Shown here in pieces: positions 18,467 to 26,555 of a DNA stretch of 64,000 bases (positions are counted from its first letter, which is position 1; each line of letters starts with the position of its first letter). Position numbers and translations under genes: made by a program. The notes under the pieces are model-generated. The model made no database searches. It had not been told where the DNA came from and saw only the letters and a list, made by a program, of their open reading frames with translations. Source of the stretch: Streptomyces sp. S4.7 (lineage in GTDB: Bacteria; Actinomycetota; Actinomycetes; Streptomycetales; Streptomycetaceae); contig NZ_CP048397.1 in NCBI RefSeq assembly GCF_010384365.1, positions 4,464,001 to 4,528,000 on the forward strand, given 5' to 3'.

Positions 18467-19410
18467 GCGGTGCCGCAGAGGGAGCCGACCGACTCGTCGG
18501 GCAGGGACGACAAGGCCGGCCCGGACCCGCGCCGTCCGCCAGCAGGACGCGGGCGTTCCTGCGGCTCGTGATGATCGAGCACTCGGTCTTCGCGCTGCCG
18601 TTCGCCTACATCGCCTCGCTGACGGCCATGTTCCAGCTCGACAAGAACATCCACTGGGGCCGGCTGCTGCTCGTCACGGTCGCGATGGTGGGCCTGCGGA
18701 CCTTCGCGATGGCCTGCAACCGGATCATCGACCGCGAGATCGACGCCCGTAACCCCCGTACCGCGAACCGGGAGTTGGTGACCGGCGCGGTCTCGGTGCG
18801 CTCCGCCTGGACGGGCGCGCTCGTCGCGCTCGTGGTGTTCCTCGGCGCCGCCGCGCTGCTGAACCCGCTCTGTCTGGTGCTCGCTCCCGTCGCCGTGGTC
18901 CCGATGGTCGTCTATCCGTACGGGAAGCGCTTCACGAACTTCCCGCACGCCATCCTCGGCCTCGCCCAGGCGATGGGCCCGGTCGGCGCCTGGATCGCCG
19001 TCACCGGCGAGTGGTCCTGGGACGCGGTGATCCTCGGTCTCGCCGTCGGCATCTGGATCGGCGGCTTCGACCTGATCTTCGGCACCCAGGACGTCGAGGC
19101 GGACCGGGCGCACGGCGTGAAGTCCGTCCCGGCGCGCTTCGGCATCCCCGCCGCTCTGTACGGCGCACGGGTCTCACACGCCGTGACCACCGCCCTGCTG
19201 GTCTGGTACGCGCTGGCGACCGACGCGGGTCTGTTCTTCTGGATCGGCCTGCTGATCGTCGCCGCCGCGTTCCTCTACGAGCACCAGGTCGTGAAGCCGA
19301 ACGATCTCTCCCGGCTCAACCGGGCCTTCTTCACCGTGAACGGCTTCATCGGGATGGCGCTCTTCATCTGCGCGCTGCTCGATCTGCTCGTACGCGGCCT
19401 GACGGCCTGA
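18463..19410 (+). CDS. mqnP: Menaquinone biosynthesis prenyltransferase, UbiA family
   Basis: This 315-residue integral membrane enzyme attaches the polyprenyl chain to the naphthoate nucleus. The two Asp-rich metal/diphosphate motifs are visible: NRIIDREIDARN in the first and FGTQDVEADRAHGVKS in the second. Helices between and after them fit the UbiA fold. The N-terminal 25 residues are disordered. The GTG start overlaps the mqnL stop by 4 nt, forming a two-gene unit. Its prenyl donor could come from the synthase at 58672. Confidence 0.92.
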   Translation: MSGAAEGADRLVGQGRQGRPGPAPSASRTRAFLRLVMIEHSVFALPFAYIASLTAMFQLDKNIHWGRLLLVTVAMVGLRTFAMACNRIIDREIDARNPRTANRELVTGAVSVRSAWTGALVALVVFLGAAALLNPLCLVLAPVAVVPMVVYPYGKRFTNFPHAILGLAQAMGPVGAWIAVTGEWSWDAVILGLAVGIWIGGFDLIFGTQDVEADRAHGVKSVPARFGIPAALYGARVSHAVTTALLVWYALATDAGLFFWIGLLIVAAAFLYEHQVVKPNDLSRLNRAFFTVNGFIGMALFICALLDLLVRGLTA

Positions 19411-19440
19411 CGGGCCAGGAAGCGCCCGGACCCCGGGCGG

Positions 19441-19474
19441 CCCGGCGGGTCAGGACATGAGCGCGCCCGCCGGG
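19441..19474. terminator. Hairpin between mqnP and the rhomboid gene
   Basis: CCCGGCGGG (19441-19449) pairs with CCCGCCGGG (19466-19474), followed on the plus strand by CGCTCAGGGCCTCTCTTT. It lies between convergent genes. Confidence 0.4.
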
Positions 19475-19611
19475 CGCTCAGGGCCTCTCTTTCGGATCTT
19501 GCCGGGCTCGCGGGCTCTCGCACGCACGTTCGCCGCGTTGTCGTCGGTCGGCATGGCTCCGTCACGCCTCCCTCCTCCGCCTTGCGATCGCACGCACCAG
19601 AGCCCGCTCAC

Positions 19612-20211
19612 TTATCCGGCCCTATCCAAAAGAGAGGCCCTGGGACGGCGGAACATGAACGCCGCCAGAACGCCGCCGACCAGTCCGAAGAGATGGCCCT
19701 GCCAGCTCACGGAGGGATTCGTCGGCAGCACGCCCCACAGCGCGGAGCCGTACATCACCAGGACCAGCAGACCCACCACGATGTCCACCGCGCTGCGGTT
19801 CACGAAACCGCGGACCAGCAGATAGCCGAGCAGCCCGAAGACCACGCCCGATGCGCCCGCCGTCACCGAGTTGTCCGCCGCCGTGAGCCAGACGCCCAGG
19901 CCGCCGACGACCATGATCGTGAGGACCACGCGCAGGAAGCGGCCTATGCCGCTGAGCGCCGCGAGGAAGCCGAGCACGAGCAGCGGCACCGCGTTCGACG
20001 CCAGATGGTCGAAGCCGTGGTGCAGGAAGGCCATCGGGATGACGTCGCGCAGCTCGCCCAGATCCCGCGGGCTCAGTCCGTACGTCCCCAGCGCGCCCGT
20101 CGAGGTGTCCACGGCCTCCAGGACCCAGAGCAGCGCGACCCAGCCCAGCATGAGACCGGCCGCCGCCTTGATACGGCGCACCGCGGTCCTGTCGATGGAT
20201 GAATCCGGCAT
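19612..20211 (-). CDS. Rhomboid family intramembrane serine protease
   Basis: This 199-residue polytopic protein has the catalytic serine in the rhomboid signature TAGASGVVFGLLGYLLVRG and the histidine in SWQGHLFGLVGG. The FLHHGFDHLASN segment matches the conserved HxxxN region of the second helix. It should cleave substrates within the membrane; its target is unknown. The ATG at 20211 has GGGGGGCGAG upstream; a much longer open frame upstream (to 21117) overlaps ubiX and is spurious. It diverges from ubiX. Confidence 0.88.
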   Translation of the reverse strand: MPDSSIDRTAVRRIKAAAGLMLGWVALLWVLEAVDTSTGALGTYGLSPRDLGELRDVIPMAFLHHGFDHLASNAVPLLVLGFLAALSGIGRFLRVVLTIMVVGGLGVWLTAADNSVTAGASGVVFGLLGYLLVRGFVNRSAVDIVVGLLVLVMYGSALWGVLPTNPSVSWQGHLFGLVGGVLAAFMFRRPRASLLDRAG

Positions 20212-20304
20212 CTCGCCCCCCAGCGGTTCTCGCGTTCCCACCCCTGGAACGCGCGAGGCACCGTCCCCGGTTCCTGCTTCCTGGCGCCGGATAGGGTCGG
20301 ACGC

Positions 20305-21075
20305 GTGAAACCCGGATCGGACCACGAGGACCACGAGGGCCGCGAGCACGAGCGCAGCGGCGAGCGGCCCACGGTGCGGCCCCGGCGGCCGTGGGTCGTC
20401 GGAGTCTCCGGCGCGTCGGGGACCCCGTACGCGGCGGCCGTGCTGCGCGGGCTGCTCGACGCGGGCGAGAGCGTCGACCTGATCGTCAGCCGCGCCTCCC
20501 GGCTCACGCTGCTCGACGAGACGGGGATCTCCTTCCGGGACGCGCACTGGCGGGACGATCTGCGGACGTGGCTGGCCCGGGGCGCCGACGGGAAGCCGGA
20601 CACCTTCACCCCCGACGTGTCGGACGTACGGCACTGGCCCGCCGGTGATCTGGCGGCCGGGCCGTCCTCGGGGTCGTATCCGGTCAGGGGGATGCTGATC
20701 GTTCCCGCCTCCACGGCCTGTGTGGCGGGCGTCGCGCTCGGGCTGTCGAAGGATTTGCTGCAACGCGCGGCGAGCGTCACGCTCAAGGAGCGCCGCCGGC
20801 TGGTGGTCGCCGTCCGGGAGACCCCCTTGGGCGGACAGACCCTGAAGCACCTGGTGACCCTGGACGAGGCGGGCGCCGTGGTGCTGCCCGCGTCCCCGGG
20901 CTTCTACGCGGGGGCGACGCACATCCAGGACCTGGTGGACTTCGTCGCCGGGCGGGTGCTGGACGCGGCCGGGGTGCCGCACCGGCTCTACCGCCGCTGG
21001 GAAGGGGAACTGGGCGCTGTCCGGGGCGGCCCCCGTACGGGCCCCGAGCCGGGGCCGGACTCCGGAGCGAGCTAG
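20305..21075 (+). CDS. mqnM: UbiX-family flavin prenyltransferase
   Basis: UbiX attaches a dimethylallyl unit to FMN, making the cofactor that UbiD enzymes such as MqnL need. The 256-residue protein has the flavin-binding start WVVGVSGASGTPYAAAVL, then LIVPASTACVAGVALGLSKD and the C-terminal RRRLVVAVRETPLG characteristic of the family. An insertion with APDGKPDTFTPDVS-like sequence (about residues 95-120) and a Gly/Pro tail make it longer than the usual 190-200 residues. The start is GTG at 20305. Its position beside mqnL, mqnP and mqnE supports the menaquinone assignment. Confidence 0.9.
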   Translation: MKPGSDHEDHEGREHERSGERPTVRPRRPWVVGVSGASGTPYAAAVLRGLLDAGESVDLIVSRASRLTLLDETGISFRDAHWRDDLRTWLARGADGKPDTFTPDVSDVRHWPAGDLAAGPSSGSYPVRGMLIVPASTACVAGVALGLSKDLLQRAASVTLKERRRLVVAVRETPLGGQTLKHLVTLDEAGAVVLPASPGFYAGATHIQDLVDFVAGRVLDAAGVPHRLYRRWEGELGAVRGGPRTGPEPGPDSGAS

Positions 21076-21108
21076 CCCGAGTGGTCCCTCACATCGCCGC
21101 ACTGCCTT

Positions 21109-21137
21109 AGATTGCATACATCAACTTGCGAGATTGC
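21109..21137 (+). promoter_or_regulatory. Direct repeats upstream of the AsnC-family gene
   Basis: Two copies of AGATTGC (21109-21115 and 21131-21137) are 22 bp apart, two helical turns, in an AT-rich patch just before the start codon. Lrp/AsnC proteins often bind such phased half-sites near their own promoters. Function inferred. Confidence 0.3.
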
Positions 21138-21161
21138 TGAACAATGGAAGGCTTCAGGCAT

Positions 21162-21617
21162 ATGGACGCCGTGGATAGGCAGCTCATCCAGGCCCTCAGG
21201 GAGAACGGCAGAGCTTCGTACGCCGAACTCGGCCGGCTCGTCGGGCTCTCCGGACCCAGCGTCACCGACCGCATCAACCGGCTGGAGGCCGCGGGCGTCA
21301 TCATCGGCTACCGCGCCACCGTCGACTCCGCCTCGCTGGGCCTCGGTGTCACCGCGCTGATCGGCATCTCGCTCTCCGACGCCGCCGACCACGAGGACGT
21401 CGCGCACCGATTGCGTGGTCTGAGCGAGATCGAGGACTGCTGGTTCATCGCGGGCGACGACTCGTACATGCTCAAGGTCCGCGCCGGGGACGTCGACGGT
21501 CTGGAGAAGACGATCCGCCGCCTCGGCAGTACGAAGGGCGTTTCGCGGACGCGTACGACCATCGTGCTCTCGACCAAGTGGGAGAACCGGGTCGGCGAAC
21601 TTCCCGACGAGGTGTAG
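21162..21617 (+). CDS. Lrp/AsnC family transcriptional regulator
   Basis: This protein of about 151 residues has an N-terminal helix-turn-helix (MDAVDRQLIQALREN, YAELGRLVGLSGPSVTDRINRLEA) and a C-terminal RAM ligand-binding domain (ALIGISLSD ... EIEDCWFIAGDDSYMLKV). Such proteins sense amino acids or related small molecules as octamers. I prefer ATG at 21162; ATG at 21144 would add six residues. It lies between ubiX and mqnE on the same strand, so it may regulate local menaquinone genes, but this is only suggested by position. Confidence 0.9.
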   Translation: MDAVDRQLIQALRENGRASYAELGRLVGLSGPSVTDRINRLEAAGVIIGYRATVDSASLGLGVTALIGISLSDAADHEDVAHRLRGLSEIEDCWFIAGDDSYMLKVRAGDVDGLEKTIRRLGSTKGVSRTRTTIVLSTKWENRVGELPDEV

Positions 21618-21687
21618 GCGTACGGTTGGTGGGGTCTGATAACCGGGCGTTCGGCGGACATATGACACACACAGTGGGAGGCGCCGC

Positions 21688-22866
21688 ATGACTGCATCTG
21701 TCATGGATGTGGGGCTCAAGCGCGAGTTGGAGGAGAAAGTCAGGGCGGGTGAGCGGCTGACCCGTGAGGACGGGATCGCCCTCTACGAGTCGGACGATCT
21801 GGCCTGGCTCGGCGGTCTCGCGCACGAGGTGCGGACGCGCAAGAACGGTGACGTCGTCCACTTCAACGTCAACCGTCACCTCAACATGACGAACGTGTGC
21901 ACCGCGTCGTGCGCGTACTGCTCGTTCCAGCGCAAGCCGGGCGAGAAGGACGCGTACACGATGCGCATCGAGGAGGCGGTCCGCCTCGCCACGGAGATGC
22001 GCGGCGAGAGCCTCACCGAGCTGCACATCGTCAACGGGCTCCACCCGACGCTTCCTTGGCGCTACTACCCGCGCTCGCTGAAGGCTCTCAAGGAGGCGCT
22101 GCCGGAGGTCTCGCTGAAGGCGTTCACCGCCACCGAGATTCACCACTTCGAGACGATCTCCGGGTTGACGGCCAGTGAGATCCTCGACGAGCTGATCGAC
22201 GCGGGTCTCGAATCGCTGACGGGCGGTGGCGCCGAGATCTTCGACTGGGAGATCAGGCAGCACATCGTCGACCACCGCACGCACTGGGAGGACTGGTCGC
22301 GCATCCACCGGCTCGCGCACGAGAAGGGTCTCAAGACCCCGTGCACGATGCTGTACGGCCACATCGAGGAGCCCAGGCACCGGGTCGACCACGTACTGCG
22401 GCTGCGTGAACTCCAGGACGAGACCGGCGGTTTCCAGGTCTTCATCCCGCTGCGCTACCAGCACGACTTCGTGGACATGCAGGACGGCAAGATCCGCAAC
22501 CGCCTCCAGGCGCGTACGACGATGGCCACCGGCGCCGAGGCGCTGAAGACGTTCGCCGTCTCCCGGCTGCTGTTCGACAACGTCCCGCACGTCAAGGTCT
22601 TCTGGGTGATGCACGGCGTGCAGACCGCCCAACTCGCGCTCCAGCACGGAGCCGACGACATGGACGGCTCGGTCGTCGAGTACAAGATCACGCACGACGC
22701 GGACAACTACGGCACGCCGAACAAGCTCGGCCGTGACGATCTGCTCGACCTGATCCGCGACGCCGGGTTCCGGCCCGTCGAGCGCAACACGCGCTACGAG
22801 ATCATCCGGGAGTACCCGGGCCCCGACGCGGACCGCCGCGAGTCGCCGCAGCCGATGCGGCTCTGA
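21688..22866 (+). CDS. mqnE: Aminofutalosine synthase (radical SAM)
   Basis: MqnE joins 3-[(1-carboxyvinyl)oxy]benzoate to the adenosyl radical of SAM, forming 6-amino-6-deoxyfutalosine, the second step of the futalosine route. The radical-SAM cluster cysteines are C71, C75 and C78 in NVCTASCAYCSFQRKPGEKD. The 392-residue length and segments such as ELHIVNGLHPTLPW and GGGAEIFDWEIRQHI fit MqnE rather than MqnC. The ATG at 21688 has the RBS GGGAGG. Its substrate is made by MqnA, encoded at 30467. Confidence 0.94.
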   Translation: MTASVMDVGLKRELEEKVRAGERLTREDGIALYESDDLAWLGGLAHEVRTRKNGDVVHFNVNRHLNMTNVCTASCAYCSFQRKPGEKDAYTMRIEEAVRLATEMRGESLTELHIVNGLHPTLPWRYYPRSLKALKEALPEVSLKAFTATEIHHFETISGLTASEILDELIDAGLESLTGGGAEIFDWEIRQHIVDHRTHWEDWSRIHRLAHEKGLKTPCTMLYGHIEEPRHRVDHVLRLRELQDETGGFQVFIPLRYQHDFVDMQDGKIRNRLQARTTMATGAEALKTFAVSRLLFDNVPHVKVFWVMHGVQTAQLALQHGADDMDGSVVEYKITHDADNYGTPNKLGRDDLLDLIRDAGFRPVERNTRYEIIREYPGPDADRRESPQPMRL

Positions 22867-22892
22867 GGCCGCAGGCGCCTTCCCGTTGAGCG

Positions 22893-22922
22893 GCCCCAGC
22901 TCTCTGAGCTGGGGCTTCTCGC
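22893..22922 (+). terminator. Terminator after mqnE
   Basis: A 10-bp stem GCCCCAGCTC/GAGCTGGGGC with a 3-nt loop (22893-22915) is followed by TTCTCGC, close to an intrinsic terminator. Confidence 0.7.
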
Positions 22923-22936
22923 GTTCTGGAACGGGC

Positions 22937-22972
22937 TTGAGCACCGAATGAGTAATGGCTACAGTGAGCGAA
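22937..22972 (+). promoter_or_regulatory. Leaderless promoter of the GNAT gene
   Basis: TTGAGC (22937-22942), a 17-bp spacer, and TACAGT (22960-22965) precede the ATG at 22972 by 6 nt. The likely transcription start is the A of the start codon. Confidence 0.6.
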
Positions 22973-23496
22973 TGCCGCTTACATTCACCCTGGATCCACC
23001 CGTTGACGCGGCCCTGCGCGACGGCATTCGGACGCTCTGGACGGACGTCTCCGACGCGGGCGGCGCTGTCGGTTTCGTGCCGCCGGTGAATCCGGACGAC
23101 GTACGGGCGGAGCTGGTCAGGCACTTCGTGTCGATGGCCGAGGGGCGGACCCGACTGCTCATCGGGCATGACGGTGCGGGCGCCGTGGCGGCCACGGCCT
23201 TTCTCACGTACAACACCCACCGGCTGATGCGGCACTGGGTCTGGCTCTACACGGTGATGGTCCACCCGCGCCACCAGGGCAAGGGGTACGGCCGCGGCCT
23301 GATGCACGCGGCGGCCGACGCCGCCCGCGGCCTCGACGGCGTCGAGGCGATACGGCTCACCTGCCGGGGCGGTACGGGCGCGGACGCCTTCTACGCGTCG
23401 TGCGGCTACAAGGAGGTCGGGCGCGTGCCGGACGCGATACGGGTTGCGCCCGGCGACGACCGCGACGACATCACGATGCTGCTGACGCTGCACTGA
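22972..23496 (+). CDS. GNAT family N-acetyltransferase
   Basis: This 174-residue single-domain acetyltransferase has its acetyl-CoA loop in VMVHPRHQGKGYGRGLMHAA and the closing FYASCGYKEVGRVPD. The acceptor is unknown. I set the start at ATG 22972 because a promoter places the transcript 5' end on it; an in-frame ATG at 22948 lies inside that promoter. It is separated from mqnE by a terminator and is its own unit. Confidence 0.85.
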   Translation: MPLTFTLDPPVDAALRDGIRTLWTDVSDAGGAVGFVPPVNPDDVRAELVRHFVSMAEGRTRLLIGHDGAGAVAATAFLTYNTHRLMRHWVWLYTVMVHPRHQGKGYGRGLMHAAADAARGLDGVEAIRLTCRGGTGADAFYASCGYKEVGRVPDAIRVAPGDDRDDITMLLTLH

Positions 23497-23582
23497 GCCA
23501 ACCCCCCGATATGGGACGCCGGGCGGCGTGCTTCACTGGTCGTCGTACGTCGCCACGAGGAGCACGAGGAGAGAGGGCCGCC

Positions 23583-23879
23583 GTGACCGCCGCCAGAACG
23601 AGCGCCACGATCCGCTACACCGCGATGCGTCTGGGCATCTTCGTCGGAAGCTTCGTGGTTGTCGCCGCCCTGGTCCAGTTCGGCGTGCTGCCCAAGGGCC
23701 TCGGGGACTCCAACTTCGTCTGGGTGCTGCTGCTCGCGCTCGTCGTCTCCGCGCCGCTCAGCTTCATCCTGCTCCGCAAGCAGCGCGACGAGATGTCCGC
23801 GCAGCTCGTCGGCAAGGTCGACAGCGCCAAGGCCAGGCTCGAGGCGAACCGCGCGCAGGAGGACGGCGCGGTCCAGTAG
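23583..23879 (+). CDS. DUF4229 domain membrane protein
   Basis: This 98-residue protein has two membrane helices (LGIFVGSFVVVAALVQFGVL and FVWVLLLALVVSAPLSFILL) followed by a basic-acidic amphipathic tail (RKQRDEMSAQLVGKVDSAKA). This matches DUF4229, a small actinobacterial family without known function. The start GTG at 23583 has the RBS GGAGAGAGGG. A hairpin follows about 110 bp downstream. Confidence 0.85.
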   Translation: MTAARTSATIRYTAMRLGIFVGSFVVVAALVQFGVLPKGLGDSNFVWVLLLALVVSAPLSFILLRKQRDEMSAQLVGKVDSAKARLEANRAQEDGAVQ

Positions 23880-23990
23880 GGCGCCCGGCGATCCCGTGCG
23901 GCGCGCGGCCCGTCCCGTACGACGCCTGGTCCGTCCCGTGTGACGCCGGTCTGTCCCGTATAAGCGGCGCGTATGCTTCGTCACGCCCGC

Positions 23991-24038
23991 ACACCGAACC
24001 AGCACGCCCCAGCCGCTTCCGGGCTGGGGCATCGGTGT
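23991..24038 (+). terminator. Two-part terminator hairpin after the DUF4229 gene
   Basis: The inner stem GCCCCAGCC/GGCTGGGGC (24006-24014 with 24022-24030) is flanked by an outer pair ACACCGA/TCGGTGT (23991-23997 with 24032-24038). Confidence 0.6.
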
Positions 24039-24079
24039 TTCCGGGGGCAGTTGGCACCTCCGGACCTCAAAGCAGACCT

Positions 24080-24117
24080 TTGAGTATCCATAAGTCCCGG
24101 TGTTAATGTACTGGGCA
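24080..24117 (+). promoter_or_regulatory. Leaderless promoter of the leader peptide
   Basis: TTGAGT (24080-24085), an 18-bp spacer and TAATGT (24104-24109) are followed after 7 nt by the ATG at 24117. The transcript would begin on the start codon of the leader peptide. Confidence 0.6.
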
Positions 24118-24221
24118 TGAAGACATCAGTGCGCCATCATGCCGCGAGCGTGCCGCTCGTGGCGCGCCTGCATGTCGACCTCTGCCGCTGCATGTCCGCG
24201 GTGTGTAGCGGCTCGCTCTGA
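24117..24221 (+). CDS. Cys-containing putative leader peptide
   Basis: The 34-codon ORF encodes a peptide with RLHVDLCRCMSAVC near its C-terminal end, containing three cysteines. It resembles the HVDL-type actinobacterial putative leader peptides found before sulphur and cysteine genes, where slow translation at Cys codons is thought to control downstream expression. It starts leaderless and ends 107 bp before the start of the broken symporter. Some symporters of that family (TcyP) carry cystine, which would fit cysteine-dependent control. Seen: the ORF, its cysteines and the promoter. Inferred: attenuation. Confidence 0.65.
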   Translation: MKTSVRHHAASVPLVARLHVDLCRCMSAVCSGSL

Positions 24222-24328
24222 TCCGGGCCCGCTTCATGCGGCGGCGCCACTTCTGACGCACGGGCGCCGCACCCCCCAGTTCCACCCCCTCGTCCCCGTA
24301 CCGCCGTATGCCCAACTGGAGTGTGTCC

Positions 24329-25736
24329 GTGTCCGCGAATTCCGAGCCCGCCACCACCGGCAAGGCCGGCAAGGCCGACAAGCCGGCCGGTTCAGGCCCA
24401 GGTCTCTGTCTGCCCAAGGTCCCGTTCTGGGCCCAGATCGTCGCCGGTCTCGTCCTCGGCGTCCTGCTCGGCTGGCTCGCCCGCAGCCAGGACATCTCGT
24501 GGCTCTACACCACGCTGGACAAGATAGGCAGCATCTTCGTCCAGCTCCTGAAGCTGGCCGTCGCCCCGCTGGTCTTCTTCGCGATCCTGGTGTCGATCAC
24601 CAACCTCCGCAAGGTCAACAACGCCGCCAGGCTGGCCTCGCGCACACTGCTCTGGTTCATGATCACATCGCTGATCGCTGATCGCTGATCGCTGATCGCT
24701 GATCGCTGATCGCTGATCGCCGTCGCCATCGGCATCGCGATCGGCCTGATCACCAACCCGGGCTCCGGCACCGGCCTCACCCCGAAGGACGGCGCCAAGC
24801 CGGAGGGTTCGGGCTCCTGGATCGACTTCCTCACCGGCATCGTGCCGACGGACGTGATCTCCCCGTTCACCGAGCTCAACGTCCTCCAGATCGTCTTTCT
24901 GGCCGCCGTCGCCGGTATCGCCGCCCTCAAGCTCGGCGACCGTGCCGCCCCGATCCTCGCGCTCAGCGAGTCGGTGCTCGAACTGCTCCAGAAGGCGCTG
25001 TGGTGGGTCATCCGCCTCGCCCCGCTCGGCACCGTCGGCCTCATCGGCTACGCCATCGCGGACTACGGCTGGGACCTCATCGGTGACTACGCGACCTTCA
25101 CCGCCGACGTCTACATCGGCTGCGCCCTGGTGCTCTTCGGCGTCTACCCGCTGCTGCTCGCCACGGTCGCCAAGGTGAGCCCGCTCCAGTTCTTCAAGGG
25201 CGCCTGGCCCGCGATCCAGCTCGCTTTCGTCTCCCGCTCCTCTGCCCGTCACCGTGCGGGTGACCGCGCGGCTCGGCGTGCCGAAGGAGTACACGAGCTT
25301 CGCCGTCCCGTTCGGCGCCACCACCAAGATGGACGGCTGCGCAGCGATCTACCCGGCGCTGGCGGCGATCTTCATCGCGGAGATCTTCAACGTCCAGCTC
25401 GGCATCCAGGACTACCTGCTGATCGCCTTCGTGTCGGTGGTCGGCTCGGCGGCCACGGCCGGCCTCACGGGCGCGACGGTCATGCTGACCCTCACCCTCT
25501 CCACGCTGGGTCTGCCCCTGGAGGGCGTGGGCCTGCTGATCGCCATCGACCCGATCCTGGACATGATGCGTACGGCGACGAACGTCGCGGGACAAGCGCT
25601 CGTGCCGGTCATCGTCGCGTCCCGCGAGAAGATCCTGGACCACGACAAGTACAACTCGGCGTCGGCGTCCCCGATCGACGAGCCCGACGAGTCGGACGTG
25701 GACAGCCGCGAGACCGCGGTCCCGGTCCCCGCGTGA
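24329..25736 (+). pseudogene. Broken dicarboxylate/amino acid:cation symporter (DAACS family)
   Basis: Read through its lesions, this is a full-length DAACS symporter: FWAQIVAGLVLGVLLGW, KLAVAPLVFFAILVSI, YTSFAVPFGATTKMDG and the cation-site helix LLIAIDPILDMMRTATNVAG. Lesion one is a 7-bp repeat ATCGCTG present seven times (24667-24715), which puts two in-frame TGA codons (24686 and 24707) in the third membrane helix region while keeping the overall frame. Lesion two is near 25241, where the expected SSVGTLPVTVR is replaced by a frameshift, consistent with loss of about 11 bp. The start GTG at 24329 has GGAG 7 nt upstream. TcyP-type cystine uptake is possible given the upstream Cys leader; glutamate or dicarboxylate uptake is the alternative. 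Confidence 0.85.
24667..24715 (+). repeat. ATCGCTG x7 tandem repeat
   Basis: There are seven perfect head-to-tail copies of ATCGCTG, followed by a partial ATCGC. The undisturbed gene would need one copy. Because the unit is 7 bp and contains TGA at each junction, every third junction places a stop in frame. Confidence 0.95.
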
Positions 25737-25862
25737 CGCGTTAGCTGATTTCCCCTCACCACCTGGCGGTGCCGCCGGCCGGGGGTACCTTCGTGTCGGC
25801 CGGGTGGCGGCGCTGAACGTAGTCTTGATCCGGTTCGGGGCGTGGGGTGGGAGGAAGAGCAA

Positions 25863-26519
25863 GTGGGTTCGGCAGGCGCGGGGAAGAGTAGGCGGATGCC
25901 GCGCGAGGTGCGCGAGCGGGAGATGTTGGACGCCGCGGTGGTGACGTTCGGGCAGCGCGGTTACCGCTCCGCCTCGATGGACGAGATCGCCGAACTGGCC
26001 GGTGTCTCCAAACCGTTGGTGTATCTGTATCTGAACTCCAAGGAGGAGCTGTTCACCGCGTGCATCCGCCGTGAGGCCGACGCGCTTCTCACGGCCGTGC
26101 GCGCCGGTGTCGTGGAGCCCGGGCTCGCGCCCGACGAGCAACTGTGGTCGGGGCTCACCGCGTTCTTCGCGCACACCGCGGAGAACCCGGACGCCTGGTC
26201 GGTGCTGCACCGGCAGGCCCGTACGCACGGGGAGCCCTTCGCCGCCGAAGTGACCCGGATGCGGGAGGAGTTGGTCTCCTTCGTGACGGGCCTGCTCCGC
26301 GACGCGGCCCGCGCGACGCCCGCACCGCCCGATCTGGCCGACCTCGGCGACCGGGACGTCGTCGGGATCGCCCAGGCGCTCGTCGGCGCCGCCGAGGCGC
26401 TGGCCGGATGGGCGAACGAGACACCGGACGTCTCGGCCAAGGAGGCCGCCTCGACGCTGATGAACTTCGCCTGGACCGGGCTGGGGAGACTCATGGACGG
26501 CGAACGCTGGCCCAGGTGA
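25863..26519 (+). CDS. TetR family transcriptional regulator
   Basis: This 218-residue regulator has the N-terminal helix-turn-helix MDEIAELAGVSKPLVYLYLNSKEELF typical of TetR proteins, after REREMLDAAVVTFGQRGYR. The helical C-terminal ligand domain is unassigned. GTG at 25863, preceded by GGGAGGA, gives the best start. It is convergent with a substrate-binding-protein gene 36 bp away. Its target and ligand are unknown. Confidence 0.9.
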   Translation: MGSAGAGKSRRMPREVREREMLDAAVVTFGQRGYRSASMDEIAELAGVSKPLVYLYLNSKEELFTACIRREADALLTAVRAGVVEPGLAPDEQLWSGLTAFFAHTAENPDAWSVLHRQARTHGEPFAAEVTRMREELVSFVTGLLRDAARATPAPPDLADLGDRDVVGIAQALVGAAEALAGWANETPDVSAKEAASTLMNFAWTGLGRLMDGERWPR

Positions 26520-26555
26520 AGCCTCTTGGGCCGGCACCGGGCCGGTGAGGGGGAG

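Noticed and set aside
20305..21117. Extended rhomboid reading frame starting at 21117
   Set aside because: The added part overlaps ubiX antisense and has no rhomboid features. The ATG at 20211 has a strong RBS.
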